Below are positions 15,560-25,304 of a stretch of 36,897 nt of DNA, one piece after another. The stretch's first letter is position 1; each line of letters begins with the position of its first letter. The translations under genes and the position numbers were made by a program. The notes beneath the pieces were generated by a model. It was not told the origin of the DNA and ran no database searches. It worked only from the letters and a program-made list of their open reading frames with translations. Origin of the DNA: Fructobacillus sp. CRL 2054 (GTDB lineage: Bacteria > Bacillota > Bacilli > Lactobacillales > Lactobacillaceae); the NCBI RefSeq assembly GCF_028764065.1, contig NZ_JACOFN010000015.1, forward strand, positions 1 to 36,897, read 5' to 3'.

Positions 15560-16942
15560 TTAACGGCTCGCCAAGACTTTCTTAGCACTTTCCACTTCTT
15601 TTTGTACGTTTTCCATGGCCGTTCCACCGAGGGAGGTACGTGTGTTAACGGCTGTAACTGGGTCCAGCACTTGGTAGACGTCTTCTTCGAAGAGTTCAGA
15701 GGCCTTCTGCAATTCGGACAATGGCATATCCTCTAGTGCAGTACCTTCTTCAATGCCTTGGTAAACCAGCATTCCCACCACCGCGTGGGCCTGACGGAAT
15801 GGCAAGCCCTTCTTAGCCAAGTAGTCGGCCAATTCGGTTGCATTGGAGTAATCGCCCTTCAATGAAACACGCATCTTGTCCTTTTTAACCGTCATCGTTG
15901 ATAACATGCCGGTGAAGACTTTTAAAACGGCAATAATGGTGTCAAAAGTATCAAAAACACCAGCCTTATCCTCCTGCATATCCTTGTTGTAGGCCAATGG
16001 CAAGCCCTTCATCACTGTCAGCAAGCCCATCAAATGACCGTAAACGGAACCAGTTTTACCACGGCTGAGTTCGGCGAAGTCCGCGTTCTTCTTCTGCGGC
16101 ATGATGGATGATCCGGTTGAGAAACTGTCGGACAACTCCAAATAGTTGAACTCAAAGGAGGTCCAGAGAATCATTTCTTCGGCCATCCGGGAAAGATGGG
16201 CCATCAAAATGGCAGAGTTTGACAGGAATTCAAGGGCGAAGTCACGGTCTGAAACGGCGTCCAAACTATTGTGGTAAACCTTGTCGAATCCTAACTGATC
16301 AGCTACAAACTCACGGTCGATTGGAAAAGTCGTGCCGGCTAACGCTGCGGCACCAAGAGGCAAAATGTCGGTGTGCTTCTCGTTGAACTCGAAACGCTCG
16401 AAGTCTCGCTGCAACATCTCATAGTAGGACAAGAGGTAGTGCCCGTATGAGATTGGCTGGGCGTGTTGCAAGTGCGTGTAGCCGGGCATCAAGGTATCAA
16501 CATTCTTTTCGGCAAGAGTCACTAACTCTTGCTGCAAGTCCGTAATAGCCGTCTTGACGGCAGGCAAACGATGCTTCAACCAGAGGTGAAAATCGGTTGC
16601 CACCTGGTCGTTACGTGAACGAGCTGTGTGGAGTTTTCCGGCAACCGGCCCGACTTTTTCGGTCAGAATAGACTCGATGTTCAAATGGATGTCTTCGTTT
16701 TTCACGGAGAAGTGAATCTGACCCGCTTCGAACTCGGTCTCGATTTCCTTTAGGCCAGCAATGATTGTATCTGCTTCGTCTTCACCGATGATCCCCTGCT
16801 TGGCCAGCATCGTGGCATGGGCGATGGAACCTTCGATATCTTCTTTTGCAAGTTGGTAATCGAAGTGAATCGATGCGCCGAAATCGTCGACCCAATCTGC
16901 TGCTTGGCCGTGAAAGCGACCACCCCATAGTTTATCTGCCAT
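15560..16942 (-). CDS. argH: Argininosuccinate lyase
   Basis: 460 residues, full length for the fumarase/aspartase superfamily member ArgH. Seen motifs: GGRF near the start, [11 protein letters not shown] (107-117), YTHLQHAQP (155-163) and the signature [10 protein letters not shown] (277-286) carrying the catalytic serine. It splits argininosuccinate into arginine and fumarate in the cytoplasm, the last step of arginine synthesis. GAGGATAGTAGA precedes the ATG. It follows argG by 24 bases and ends the operon. No argBCDF or carbamoyltransferase genes are in the window. Confidence 0.96.
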   Translation of the reverse strand: MADKLWGGRFHGQAADWVDDFGASIHFDYQLAKEDIEGSIAHATMLAKQGIIGEDEADTIIAGLKEIETEFEAGQIHFSVKNEDIHLNIESILTEKVGPVAGKLHTARSRNDQVATDFHLWLKHRLPAVKTAITDLQQELVTLAEKNVDTLMPGYTHLQHAQPISYGHYLLSYYEMLQRDFERFEFNEKHTDILPLGAAALAGTTFPIDREFVADQLGFDKVYHNSLDAVSDRDFALEFLSNSAILMAHLSRMAEEMILWTSFEFNYLELSDSFSTGSSIMPQKKNADFAELSRGKTGSVYGHLMGLLTVMKGLPLAYNKDMQEDKAGVFDTFDTIIAVLKVFTGMLSTMTVKKDKMRVSLKGDYSNATELADYLAKKGLPFRQAHAVVGMLVYQGIEEGTALEDMPLSELQKASELFEEDVYQVLDPVTAVNTRTSLGGTAMENVQKEVESAKKVLASR

Positions 16943-16966
16943 TCTACTATCCTCGTTTTCTATCGT

Positions 16967-18166
16967 TTAGTCGTGGATGTGGTTGACCTGTTCGAAGACC
17001 GTTGTTGGCAATGACCAGAGCTTAATGAAGCCGGCCGCTGAAACTTGGTCGAATGAGTCCGCATCCGTGTAAGTTGCTAAGTTTTGATCGTAAAGTGAGT
17101 TCTTTTCTGATTGACGGGCGATGGCCGTGGCCTGACCCTTGAAAAGTTTCATCTTAACTACTCCGTTGACGACTTCCTGGCTCTTCTTGATGAAGGCCAT
17201 GGATGCGTCAAAGAGTGGTGAGAAGTACAAACCGTTGTAATACAATTCGGTAATCTTTGCTTCGATAACTGGCTTGAAGTGCGCGATGTCACGTTCAAGC
17301 GTCAGGTCTTCCAAGTCCTTGTGGGCAGTCATGATAACGGCCGCTGCAGGGGCTTCATAGATTTCACGAGACTTGATTCCAACCAAACGGTTTTCAATCT
17401 TGTCGATACGTCCGATACCGTGCTTGCCGGCCAAAACGTTCAATTCTTCGATGATGTCGACCAATGACTTTTCTTCGCCGTTAATCGCAACTGGCAATCC
17501 TTGTTCAAAAGTCAATTCCAAGACATCGGCTTCGTCTGGTGTGTCTTCAACCGCTGCTGTCAAAGCAAAGGCGTCTTCTGGCGCTTCATTCCAAGGGTTT
17601 TCCAAGATTCCGGCTTCGTTTGCACGACCCCAGAGGTTGTCATCGATTGAGTATGGTGACTTCTTACCAATTGGAACAGGAACGTTGTGATCCTTCGCGT
17701 AATCGATTTCTTCTTCACGTGACCAATGGAAGTCACGGATAGGGGCTTCGATTGCCAAAGATGGATCCAAGGCGTGGATGGCCGTTTCAAAACGAACTTG
17801 GTCGTTTCCCTTACCAGTTGATCCGTGGGCGATCGCCTTAGCGCCGGTTTCATGGGCAATTTCAACTAACTTCTTGATAATCAAGGGACGTGACAAGGCT
17901 GAAACCAACGGATACTTTCCTTCGTAGAGGGCGTTTGCTTGAATTACTGGTCCGACGAAGTCCTTGGCAAATTCATCCTTTCCATCGACGACGTATGATT
18001 CTACGGCACCAACCTGCAAGGCTTTTTCTTGTACTTCCTTCAAATTCTTACCTGATTGTCCGACGTCTAAGACAGCCGCCACAACGTCGTAGCCCTTATC
18101 CTTCAACCATGGAATGGCAACAGAAGTATCTAATCCACCGGAATATGCTAATACAATCTTGTTCAT
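16967..18166 (-). CDS. argG: Argininosuccinate synthase
   Basis: 399 residues, the normal size. The N-terminal PP-loop [10 protein letters not shown] binds ATP, and downstream blocks [13 protein letters not shown] and [12 protein letters not shown] bind citrulline and aspartate. It joins citrulline and aspartate using ATP to give argininosuccinate. GAGGAGAGTAAAC precedes the ATG. Only 19 bases separate it from the upstream transporter ATPase gene, with no promoter or terminator between, so it is co-transcribed with the uptake genes and falls under the T-box. Confidence 0.96.
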   Translation of the reverse strand: MNKIVLAYSGGLDTSVAIPWLKDKGYDVVAAVLDVGQSGKNLKEVQEKALQVGAVESYVVDGKDEFAKDFVGPVIQANALYEGKYPLVSALSRPLIIKKLVEIAHETGAKAIAHGSTGKGNDQVRFETAIHALDPSLAIEAPIRDFHWSREEEIDYAKDHNVPVPIGKKSPYSIDDNLWGRANEAGILENPWNEAPEDAFALTAAVEDTPDEADVLELTFEQGLPVAINGEEKSLVDIIEELNVLAGKHGIGRIDKIENRLVGIKSREIYEAPAAAVIMTAHKDLEDLTLERDIAHFKPVIEAKITELYYNGLYFSPLFDASMAFIKKSQEVVNGVVKMKLFKGQATAIARQSEKNSLYDQNLATYTDADSFDQVSAAGFIKLWSLPTTVFEQVNHIHD

Positions 18167-18185
18167 GTTTACTCTCCTCTTTGTT

Positions 18186-18929
18186 TTAGTCCATCAAAAC
18201 TTGTTCAATAAAGTGCTTGGTCTTTTCTTCCTTTGGGTTATTGAAGAGCGACTCTGGGTCGTTTTCTTCAACAATTTGGCCGTCGGCCATGAACCAAATT
18301 TTGTCAGAAACCTTCTTGGCAAAGTTCATTTCGTGGGTCACAATCACCATCGTGAGCTGTTCGTCAGCCAATTTCTGGATGACTTTTAGAACTTCCCCAA
18401 CGTTTTCAGGATCCAAGGCTGATGTTGGTTCATCAAAGAACAATACCTTTGGCTTCATCGCCAAGGCACGGGCAATCGCCACACGCTGCTTCTGTCCACC
18501 GGATAATGAATCGGGGTAAGCACTGGCCTTTTCCGCCATCCCCACCTGCTTCAAATATTCCATGGCTTCTTTGTTAGCCTGTTCATCTGACAACTTCTTT
18601 ACACGGCGTGGGCCAAGTGTGACGTTTTCCAAAACCGTATGGTTCGGGAAAAGGTTAAAGCTTTGGAAAACCATGCCAATCTTTTCCCCAAGGTGGGCCA
18701 TGTCCGACTTAGAAGCCTTCGTAAGGTCCTGTCCTTCAAAAATGACTTCCCCTGAGGTTGGGCCAGACAGCTGGTTCATAGCACGGAGTAGCGTTGACTT
18801 CCCCGATCCAGATGGGCCGATAATAGCCAATACTTGCCCCTCTTCAATAACTCCATTAATGCCCTTCAGCACTTCGTTTTCTTTAAACTTCTTGGTAACA
18901 TTCTTTAATTCAATGGCTGTATTAGTCAT
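18186..18929 (-). CDS. Amino acid ABC transporter ATPase (GlnQ/ArtM type)
   Basis: 247 residues with Walker [10 protein letters not shown] (38-46), signature [15 protein letters not shown] and Walker [15 protein letters not shown], typical of polar amino acid uptake ATPases. The start at 18929 follows AAGGAAGATGAACC and overlaps the end of the upstream permease by eight bases, so translation is coupled. It powers the fused binding-protein/permease. The context with argGH suggests arginine or citrulline as cargo; glutamine is the generic alternative. Confidence 0.9.
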   Translation of the reverse strand: MTNTAIELKNVTKKFKENEVLKGINGVIEEGQVLAIIGPSGSGKSTLLRAMNQLSGPTSGEVIFEGQDLTKASKSDMAHLGEKIGMVFQSFNLFPNHTVLENVTLGPRRVKKLSDEQANKEAMEYLKQVGMAEKASAYPDSLSGGQKQRVAIARALAMKPKVLFFDEPTSALDPENVGEVLKVIQKLADEQLTMVIVTHEMNFAKKVSDKIWFMADGQIVEENDPESLFNNPKEEKTKHFIEQVLMD

Positions 18930-20382
18930 GGTTCATCTTCCTTTCGAAGTAGTTCAAGGCCCGAGTCAACGTGAAGGTCATGATGAAGTAGATCACCATC
19001 ACAACAACGATTGGGGCAACGGCACGGTAAGTATCCGCCCGGACAACGTTTAGTTCGTAAATCAAGTCCGTAACACCGATGATGGAAACAATGGAACTTT
19101 CCTTCACAACGGAGATAAATTCGTTACCAAGTGATGGCCAAATGTTCTTAAAGGCCTGTGGCAAGATAACAAAACGCATCGTGTCGACTTTTGAAAGTCC
19201 AAGGCTCTGTGCAGCTTCCTTTTGTCCGGCATCCAAACTGTTAATTCCACCACGAATGATTTCGGCAACGTATGCACCTGAGTTCAAGGCAACGGCGACG
19301 ATACCTGCGACAAGGGCTGGCATGTTAATGATTGCGCCAAGTCCGAAGTAAACAAGCAATACTTGAACCATCATTGGCGTTCCACGAACGATTTCAATGT
19401 AGGCGGTCGCTGGCCATGAGAGCAACTTCCAAGCTGATAACTTCATCAAGACAAGGAGAATTCCAAGCATGATACCGAAGATAACGGCGACAACGGCAAT
19501 CAATGTCGTGTTCAAGAAACCGTTATAGAAGTACTTCCAGTAACGTGTCATGGAAGTGTCCTTCGTGTTGTCCTTCATGTACTTGGCTGACTTCTTCAAG
19601 TAATCAGAAGTCCAGTCGTTCTTTGTGATCTTATCAATACTCTTGTTAACTGCTGCGGCCAATGAATCAGAACCCTTTGCAAAGGCAACGGCTGCACCAG
19701 TTTCATTTTTATCCAACTTGTAGCCGGCATCGATGGCAACCAAGTCCTTGTTGTTTTCAACGTAGGCTGCGGCAACTGGCTTTTCAACTCCAACGGCATC
19801 TAACTTACCTGACTTCAAGGCGAAGACCAGGTTTGGTGTCTTTTCCATACTTGAAAGGGTACTGTCCTTAAAGTACTTCTTTGACAAAGTCTGTTGCAAT
19901 GAACCAGTTTGTGTTCCAATCTTCGCTCCGTGCAAGGCCTTGGCATTCTTGTACTTCTTGGCATCCTTCTTTTGAATCAAGAATGACTGTCCACCGTTGT
20001 AGTAGATGTCTGAGAAGTCCACTGACTTCCGACGTTCTTCCGTTGGGTTAACCCCGGTAATGGCCATGTCGACTTTACCAGTCTGAACGGCAACCAAAGT
20101 TGAACCGAAGTCCATGTTCATAATTTGTAGCTTCACACCCAAGTCCTTGGCGATTTGCTTGGCTACTTCGATATCCATTCCAACATCTTCGGACTGGCCA
20201 TTGATGGTTGCCCGGAATTCGAATGGTGGGTAATCAGGTGACGTTGCCACCTTCAACACTCCAGCATCCTTAATCTTCTGCAATGAATTATCATCTGCAG
20301 ATGCTGTTGCATGGCCTCCCCATGCCATCATGAAGAATACTAGCAGCGTTGCTAGCAAACTTCCTATCTTCGTCTTCTTCAT
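18922..20382 (-). CDS. Fused amino acid-binding protein and ABC permease (GlnP/ArtPQ-like)
   Basis: 486 residues from the ATG at 20382, which follows GGAGAAGGAAG; the longer frame to 20553 runs through the T-box and is not real. A signal sequence (about 1-29) leads to a family 3 solute-binding domain (about 30-255; ATSPDYPPFEF, DMAITGVNPTEERRKSVDFSDIYY). A His/Met-type permease domain follows (about 265-480) with the EAAQSLGL..VDTMRFVILPQAFK coupling loop. Such fusions, known in lactic acid bacteria, place the binding domain permanently on the channel. Being first in a T-box operon with argG and argH, it probably imports arginine or citrulline. Confidence 0.9.
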   Translation of the reverse strand: MKKTKIGSLLATLLVFFMMAWGGHATASADDNSLQKIKDAGVLKVATSPDYPPFEFRATINGQSEDVGMDIEVAKQIAKDLGVKLQIMNMDFGSTLVAVQTGKVDMAITGVNPTEERRKSVDFSDIYYNGGQSFLIQKKDAKKYKNAKALHGAKIGTQTGSLQQTLSKKYFKDSTLSSMEKTPNLVFALKSGKLDAVGVEKPVAAAYVENNKDLVAIDAGYKLDKNETGAAVAFAKGSDSLAAAVNKSIDKITKNDWTSDYLKKSAKYMKDNTKDTSMTRYWKYFYNGFLNTTLIAVVAVIFGIMLGILLVLMKLSAWKLLSWPATAYIEIVRGTPMMVQVLLVYFGLGAIINMPALVAGIVAVALNSGAYVAEIIRGGINSLDAGQKEAAQSLGLSKVDTMRFVILPQAFKNIWPSLGNEFISVVKESSIVSIIGVTDLIYELNVVRADTYRAVAPIVVVMVIYFIMTFTLTRALNYFERKMNHD

Positions 20383-20415
20383 CTTCCTTCTCCTCTTGTG
20401 TATTGGACGTAAATA

Positions 20416-20680
20416 ACAAAAAAAACGCCCTTTAGTCTTATTGACTAAAGGACGTTTGCACGCGGTACCACCTTGATTGTGCCCAAAAAGAACACCTCTC
20501 ATTATTCGATCAAAACTACTAATCGTCAGCTCTATAATGGGAGCACCCAGCATGGTTTACATCGCATGCACTCTTAGGCGACGTTCATCTTACTTGCACG
20601 TGTTTCACACCAACCAACACTTCACTGACCTACAAGATTAAGATTACTACTTCCTAAACATTTGTTTTTGTTATTAACTT
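20416..20680 (-). promoter_or_regulatory. T-box riboswitch controlling the transporter-argGH operon
   Basis: The minus-strand leader contains the T-box core AAGGTGGTACCGCG (20461-20474) followed by a terminator, AACGTCCTTTAGTC / GACTAAAGGGCGTT (20424-20456), and a T run. Upstream, Stem I is visible: base helix TTAGG/CCTAA (20653-20657 with 20574-20578), an AGTA strand opposite GAA, helix ATCTT/AAGAT, and a GGTTGGTGTGAAAC segment. The codon directly after GAA is CGT (20583-20581), an Arg codon; GTC one base on is the alternative. Uncharged tRNA would stabilise the antiterminator and switch the operon on. Confidence 0.9.
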
Positions 20681-20687
20681 GTCTTTA

Positions 20688-20715
20688 ACTATAACAGGGT
20701 TTTTTCATAATGCAA
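20688..20715 (-). promoter_or_regulatory. Promoter of the T-box operon
   Basis: TTGCAT (20710-20715) and TATAGT (20688-20693) are 16 bases apart, placing transcription start near 20680, just before Stem I. Confidence 0.75.
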
Positions 20716-20759
20716 GACTTTTATGAGTTTTTTTTAATTTTATTTTTATTTTTCTCAGA

Positions 20760-21938
20760 TTAGATCATGTCAAGGTGTGTTTGGTTCACCTTGATCCAGT
20801 TCATCTTGCGCATTGCCCAGTAAGTGAAGAATGAGACAACAACAGGGATAGCAACAGCAATTCCCATGTAGGCTGCAAACATTCCCATGCTCTTACCGAA
20901 GAGGGCAAGTGGCACGATGAATGAGTTAAATCCGATTCCGGCCATCGTAAATGGAACCGTCACGTGGAAGACAATCGTTGCAATTGGGGCAGCAATAGCA
21001 GCACCGATCATTGGTGGGATTAAGATCATTGGGTTCTTGATAACGTTAGGGAATTGGATTTTTGGCGTCACGATACCTTGGGCAATCGTTGCACCAATCT
21101 TGTTTTCATGCCATGACATCGCAGGGTATGAAACGAAGACAGCAGTCGTTCCAACAAGGATGGCACCAGCAGCTTCAGCAGAAGTAACACCAGTGGCACC
21201 AATCGCAACAGAAAGTGCAGCAGCAGAAGCAGGCGTCATTGTCATTGCACCGAATGCCATAGCAACGATAGCAGTTCCGATGATTGGGTTAACAGAAACC
21301 ATTGAGGCAATACCATGTCCTACCCATACAAGGAATGGTGTGGTAACGATGGCAAGGTAGTACCCAACAACCGTTCCGATAATTGTCGTTGCAGCAGGGA
21401 CAATAATCATGTCCAGTGGCGTCTTACCAGAAAGCCACTTTCCGAAAAGAACGGCTACAAGTCCAGCTAATACGGCTGAAATTGGCTGACCAGTGGTCAT
21501 GACAGCTGATCCAGCAACTTGTGCTGATGAGAAACCAGTCATCGTCTTTAATACCATTGGTGTCGTTGTGAAGAAGACGGCGTTCGCACCAACCGTTGAG
21601 GCAGCCATGGCTGAGAACATAACCATCGTGTTCGTCTTCATTTGTGAAGCAATCGCTGCACCGAAGGCAGCTGGCAAGATGACCTTCGTCACCGCACCCA
21701 TTTGGACCATTGGTCCCCAGTGAATAAATCCAGCAATCGTTTGGAGCAGCAGTCCCATTCCCAGTGTAACTAGGATGGCGTTTGAAACGCCGGCGGACAC
21801 GTTATAAACGTATTCCTTTGTCGTTGACTTGCTTTCATCCTGCTTTGTCATGGCTTGTTCAGCCTGTTCAAAGTCCTTAATGCTTTCTTCTTTCTTTCCA
21901 GTAGCAGGCATTCCTGCTTTGTTTCCTGACATATCCAT
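20760..21938 (-). CDS. PF13303-type membrane transporter (annotated as PTS EIIC-like)
   Basis: 392 residues from the ATG at 21938, which follows AAAGGAAAAGAATT; the longer frame uses a TTG within the terminator region. A hydrophilic N-terminal part (about 1-45) is followed by about nine or ten membrane helices rich in Gly, Ala and Thr, with stretches such as GAITVTMTPASAA-like AFGAMTMTPASAAAL. The sequence resembles the PF13303 family, labelled phosphotransferase system EIIC but with no EIIA or EIIB partners here and no visible phosphorylation site. The substrate is unknown. It is expressed through an unusual leader with a short reading frame and a strong terminator before the start codon. 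Confidence 0.75.
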   Translation of the reverse strand: MDMSGNKAGMPATGKKEESIKDFEQAEQAMTKQDESKSTTKEYVYNVSAGVSNAILVTLGMGLLLQTIAGFIHWGPMVQMGAVTKVILPAAFGAAIASQMKTNTMVMFSAMAASTVGANAVFFTTTPMVLKTMTGFSSAQVAGSAVMTTGQPISAVLAGLVAVLFGKWLSGKTPLDMIIVPAATTIIGTVVGYYLAIVTTPFLVWVGHGIASMVSVNPIIGTAIVAMAFGAMTMTPASAAALSVAIGATGVTSAEAAGAILVGTTAVFVSYPAMSWHENKIGATIAQGIVTPKIQFPNVIKNPMILIPPMIGAAIAAPIATIVFHVTVPFTMAGIGFNSFIVPLALFGKSMGMFAAYMGIAVAIPVVVSFFTYWAMRKMNWIKVNQTHLDMI

Positions 21939-21957
21939 AATTCTTTTCCTTTCAAAC

Positions 21958-22060
21958 AAAAAAGTCCCGGTAGTTGGTAACTACCGGGACCATAATTTGG
22001 CGAGCAGTTACTAGGTATCCTTTTCCTAGTAACTGACATACAAAAATCAACTTACTAGGT
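21958..22060 (-). promoter_or_regulatory. Candidate attenuator in the leader of the PF13303 transporter
   Basis: Segment A (ACCTAGTAA, 22052-22060) directly follows the leader-ORF stop. Segment B (CAGTTACTAGG, 22025-22035) can pair with A (8 bp) or with segment C (CCTAGTAACTG, 22005-22015; 11 bp). A strong terminator, GTCCCGGTAGTT / AACTACCGGGAC (21964-21990) plus six T, comes just before the ribosome site of the transporter gene. C can also pair over about 7 bp with the terminator's left arm. This is the layout of ribosome-controlled attenuation; the function is inferred. Confidence 0.6.
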
Positions 22061-22138
22061 TTAACATAGCAAGCTCAACAACAAGGCAAATTCAGATGAC
22101 TTAAATGATGAAGTGTTCTTTGATTGAGAGTTAAACAT
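22061..22138 (-). CDS. Leader peptide reading frame (25 residues)
   Basis: Begins MFNSQSK and ends ALLLSLLC, with seven serines, and five Leu codons plus a terminal Cys (TGT) among the last eight codons. AAGGAAG lies eight bases before the ATG, a good ribosome site, and a strong promoter is 40 bases upstream. The TAA stop touches segment A of the attenuator. A second, overlapping frame (22075-22146, 23 residues) starts MASCLTL and ends in two Cys codons (NLPCC), but its ribosome site is closer than ideal. Whether either peptide is made is not known. Confidence 0.55.
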   Translation of the reverse strand: MFNSQSKNTSSFKSSEFALLLSLLC

Positions 22139-22176
22139 GATGCCATCTTCCTTTCCTGATGTTTTATGATAAATTT

Positions 22177-22204
22177 ATTATAACATGAGATGAAACTTAT
22201 GCAA
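22177..22204 (-). promoter_or_regulatory. Promoter of the leader-ORF/transporter unit
   Basis: TTGCAT (22199-22204) and a perfect TATAAT (22177-22182) are 16 bases apart. Transcription should start near 22170, about 230 bases before the transporter start codon. Confidence 0.8.
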
Positions 22205-22243
22205 GCACAATATTAAAAAAAGTTCATTTTCTTTTAATTACCC

Positions 22244-23905
22244 TTAGAAAAGCCCAGTAATATGGCCTTTCTCGTCAATATCAATGTCCATTGCTGCTGG
22301 ATGTTTTGGCAATCCAGGCATCGTTAAGACGTTTCCAGTCAACGCAACCAGGAAGCCAGCGCCCAATTTCGGCACCAATTCGCGGACATGAACCGTGAAG
22401 TCCTTGGGCGCCCCCAACTTCTTCGCGTCGTCTGAAAGCGAGTACTGGGTCTTAGCCATCACGATTGGCAACTTATCCCAACCATGTTCTGCAAAAGTCT
22501 TTAACTGCTTTTGCGCTTTATCGGATAATTCAACACCAGATCCACCGTAAATGTTTTGAACAATTTTATTCATCTTCTCGACTGCGGAGTCGTTTAAATC
22601 GTACAACGGGGTAAACTGGTGCGCTTCTTCTGCCTTCTCGGCAACGAGTTCAGCTAGTTCCGTAGCGCCAGCACCACCCTTGGCCCAAACGTCAGCGGTT
22701 ACAGCGGAAGCGCCGACTTCTTCGGCTGCTTCGCGAACGACTTTCATCTCGGCTTCGGTATCGGCCGTAAACTGGTTTACTGCCACAACAACTGGCACAC
22801 CGTAGCGCTTCATCGCCTTGATGTTCTGTTGCAAGTTCACAACCCCAGCACGCAAAGCATCTAAGTTTTCTTCATTAAGGTCTTTTAAGGCCTGGCCCCC
22901 GTGGTGCTTCAAAGCACGAACCGTGGCAACCACCACAACAACGTCTGGTTCCTTACCAAGCTTTGGCACCTTAATGTCCATGAACTTTTCACCACCAAGG
23001 TCAGCACCGAAACCGGCTTCAGTGACAGCGTAGTCGGCCAGCTTCAAGGCCGCCTTCGTTGCCTGAATCGAGTTGGTTCCCTGAGCAATGTTGGCAAAGG
23101 GGCCACCGTGAATGATGGCTGGGGTGTGCGCGAGCGTCTGAACCAGGTTTGGCTTAATGGCATCCTTCAATAGAACGGTCAGCGCCCCGGCAACGCCCAG
23201 GTCCTTTACCGTCACTGGTTGCTTATCAAAGTCATAGGCCACCACAATCTTTTCGATTCGAGCCTTCAAGTCCATGAGGTCGTTGGACAAAGTCAAAATC
23301 GCCATCATTTCAGAAGCCACGGTAATGTCAAAGCCGTCTTCACGTGGCACACCAGAGGTTGGTCCACCCAAACCAATGGTCGTGTGGCGGAGGGCACGGT
23401 CGTTAATATCCAAGACGCGCTTCCAAATCACACGGCGCTGATCAATGTGTAATGGATTCCCTTGATAGATACTATTATCCAAAGCGGCCGACAGCATGTT
23501 GTGGGCTGCGGTCAAAGCGTGGAAGTCCCCCGTAAAGTGCAAGTTAATGTCCGCCATTGGGACAACTTGGGAGTAGCCACCACCGGTAGCTCCTCCCTTA
23601 AGTCCCATAACAGGGCCCAAAGATGGTTCACGTAAGGCAATCATCGTCTTACGACCAGAAGCCTGTAAAGCATCGGATAGACCAACGGTCACCGTGGACT
23701 TTCCCTCACCAGCTGGTGTTGGGTTAATGGAGGTAACAAGGATTAACTTTCCTTCCTTGTCTCGTTTAATAGAAGAATCTAAGTTAATCTTGGCCTTATC
23801 GTATCCATAGGGTTCGATTTCATTAGGCTTCAAACCAGCTTTTTCAGCAATTTCGCTAATTGGCAAAACCGTGGCTTCTTGTGCGATTTCAATGTCTGTC
23901 TTCAT
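22244..23905 (-). CDS. fhs: Formate-tetrahydrofolate ligase
   Basis: 553 residues from the ATG at 23905, which follows GGGAGG; the longer frame to 23950 adds a segment across the promoter region. The ATP-binding loop [11 protein letters not shown]-like [11 protein letters not shown] (61-71) and long conserved stretches ([44 protein letters not shown]) are typical. It makes 10-formyl-tetrahydrofolate from formate, tetrahydrofolate and ATP for purine synthesis and initiator tRNA formylation. It is monocistronic. No terminator is evident between its stop and the next promoter at 22177-22204. Confidence 0.97.
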   Translation of the reverse strand: MKTDIEIAQEATVLPISEIAEKAGLKPNEIEPYGYDKAKINLDSSIKRDKEGKLILVTSINPTPAGEGKSTVTVGLSDALQASGRKTMIALREPSLGPVMGLKGGATGGGYSQVVPMADINLHFTGDFHALTAAHNMLSAALDNSIYQGNPLHIDQRRVIWKRVLDINDRALRHTTIGLGGPTSGVPREDGFDITVASEMMAILTLSNDLMDLKARIEKIVVAYDFDKQPVTVKDLGVAGALTVLLKDAIKPNLVQTLAHTPAIIHGGPFANIAQGTNSIQATKAALKLADYAVTEAGFGADLGGEKFMDIKVPKLGKEPDVVVVVATVRALKHHGGQALKDLNEENLDALRAGVVNLQQNIKAMKRYGVPVVVAVNQFTADTEAEMKVVREAAEEVGASAVTADVWAKGGAGATELAELVAEKAEEAHQFTPLYDLNDSAVEKMNKIVQNIYGGSGVELSDKAQKQLKTFAEHGWDKLPIVMAKTQYSLSDDAKKLGAPKDFTVHVRELVPKLGAGFLVALTGNVLTMPGLPKHPAAMDIDIDEKGHITGLF

Positions 23906-23968
23906 GGGCGGACCTCCCTTTTTCTTATTTATAAGTATACCCGAATTCAAGACTTTTCTATTAAAAAA

Positions 23969-23992
23969 AGTGACCAGCCGAAGCCGGTCACT
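23969..23992 (-). terminator. Terminator of the ClC gene
   Basis: AGTGACCGGCTT / AGCTGGTCACT-like hairpin on the minus strand (outer stem AGTGACC/GGTCACT) followed by a run of seven T. Confidence 0.85.
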
Positions 23993-24002
23993 AAATACGT
24001 AT

Positions 24003-25304
24003 TTATGCTTTTTTCTTTGCCCGTCGTTCTTGCACCTGCAAATAGAACTTTGCTGTCGCAGATGACAAGGCCACGGCTACAGCAAAGATGATTAAGGCAG
24101 AAGAATGAAGGTGGGCAATTTCAAAGACCATGAACATGGCCATCAAAGGTGCCTGCTGTGACGCGGCCAATAAGGCAACCGCTCCAATCAAGGCAAAATG
24201 CCAGGGTTCAATGCCAGGTAGAATACCAGAAAAAATTGCTGAAACAACCAGACCTAATACAGAACCCAAGGCAATCGATGGTGTTAAGGTACCACCAGTA
24301 CCACCGCCGTACAAAGTCAGGAAGGTCATGGCAAACTTAATCAAGCCAAGGGCGATGAAAAAGAACAAAAGGTGTTCGTTTGTCTGGTGGAAGGCCAACT
24401 GAGCAACGGCACGTCCGTTTCCCATGACTTCCGGCATAACCCAGGCAATTAGCCCAGTCAACAAGCCAACCAAGGGCATCGTCAATAAGACTGTCTTCCC
24501 AGTTGCCTGCTGCTTTTGTGCCCAAGCAAAGCCCTGCTTTGCCCAGGCGCCAAAGATACCAGCCAATGGTCCGATGACCAAAGCGACAATCAGCATCCAA
24601 TGTGAAAAGTCCGCTGCTGCCACCCAGTAATAGGGAGTAAAGCCCTTAGCAATTGATCCAATCAAACAGGCAATGGTCGACATCAGAAGTGAAATCGCAA
24701 TGTTTTTAATCGAATTCTTCTTTAATAGTAGTTCGACGGAGAAAAGCATCCCTGTAATTGGCGCGATATAGACACCAGCGAAGCCGGCACCTGCTGCTGC
24801 AGCTAATAATAGTTGACGGTCTTCTTCAGTTAGTTTCAAGAAGCCCTTTTTCTTACCAAAATCCTGTACCTGCTGGGAGAGCATAACCCCCAACTGACGG
24901 GGTGCCAACTCACGTCCCACAGAGCCACCGGTTCCAACGTAGAAAATTTGCGTCAAAACGTTGATAATCGTCTTCCAGAAAGGCATTTTCTTGCCTTCCA
25001 AAGCCCCCTTGATTCCAACAATCTTAGGATCACGGCGACGAATCAAGTACCAAGTTGCACCCGCGATGATTCCCCCAACCGTCACTGATAGGAGACGGCG
25101 CAAGGCCGGAACATCATTTGGTGAAGCCGTATGGTAAGACTCATGAAAGTGCATGAAGAGGTCAGCGACAAAATCCAAAAAATAGGATAAGAGCATAGCC
25201 GAAATACCAATCAGCACCGCTAGGAACAAACTAGTGAACAGGAGGGAAAAAACGTGTCGCCAGTCCACAACCGGTTCCATTACTTGATTTTGGGATTCAT
25301 CCAT
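24003..25304 (-). CDS. ClC-family chloride channel or H+/anion antiporter
   Basis: 433 residues with about ten or more membrane segments. ClC selectivity-filter regions are recognisable: GSVGRELAP (the GxxGxE-type loop, with E in GRE) and [16 protein letters not shown]. The family conducts or exchanges chloride or fluoride with protons, often for acid tolerance. There is no C-terminal CBS pair. The expected GSGIP-type first loop is not obvious, so ion preference cannot be stated. The start at 25304 follows AGGTAGTACGA. It has its own terminator, and a 14-base palindrome sits in its promoter area. Confidence 0.85.
   Translation of the reverse strand: MDESQNQVMEPVVDWRHVFSLLFTSLFLAVLIGISAMLLSYFLDFVADLFMHFHESYHTASPNDVPALRRLLSVTVGGIIAGATWYLIRRRDPKIVGIKGALEGKKMPFWKTIINVLTQIFYVGTGGSVGRELAPRQLGVMLSQQVQDFGKKKGFLKLTEEDRQLLLAAAAGAGFAGVYIAPITGMLFSVELLLKKNSIKNIAISLLMSTIACLIGSIAKGFTPYYWVAAADFSHWMLIVALVIGPLAGIFGAWAKQGFAWAQKQQATGKTVLLTMPLVGLLTGLIAWVMPEVMGNGRAVAQLAFHQTNEHLLFFFIALGLIKFAMTFLTLYGGGTGGTLTPSIALGSVLGLVVSAIFSGILPGIEPWHFALIGAVALLAASQQAPLMAMFMVFEIAHLHSSALIIFAVAVALSSATAKFYLQVQERRAKKKA

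Noticed and set aside
20383-20553. N-terminal extension of the fused binding-protein/permease
   Set aside because: It reads through the T-box core and terminator; the ATG at 20382 has a strong ribosome site and a proper signal peptide.
20887-21360. 157-residue plus-strand frame opposite the PF13303 transporter
   Set aside because: Antisense shadow of a repetitive hydrophobic membrane protein; no start signal.
21958-22060. A second T-box or SAM-type riboswitch before the PF13303 transporter
   Set aside because: No TGGTACCGCG core, no Stem I features and no S-box motifs; the pairing pattern fits a peptide-type attenuator better.
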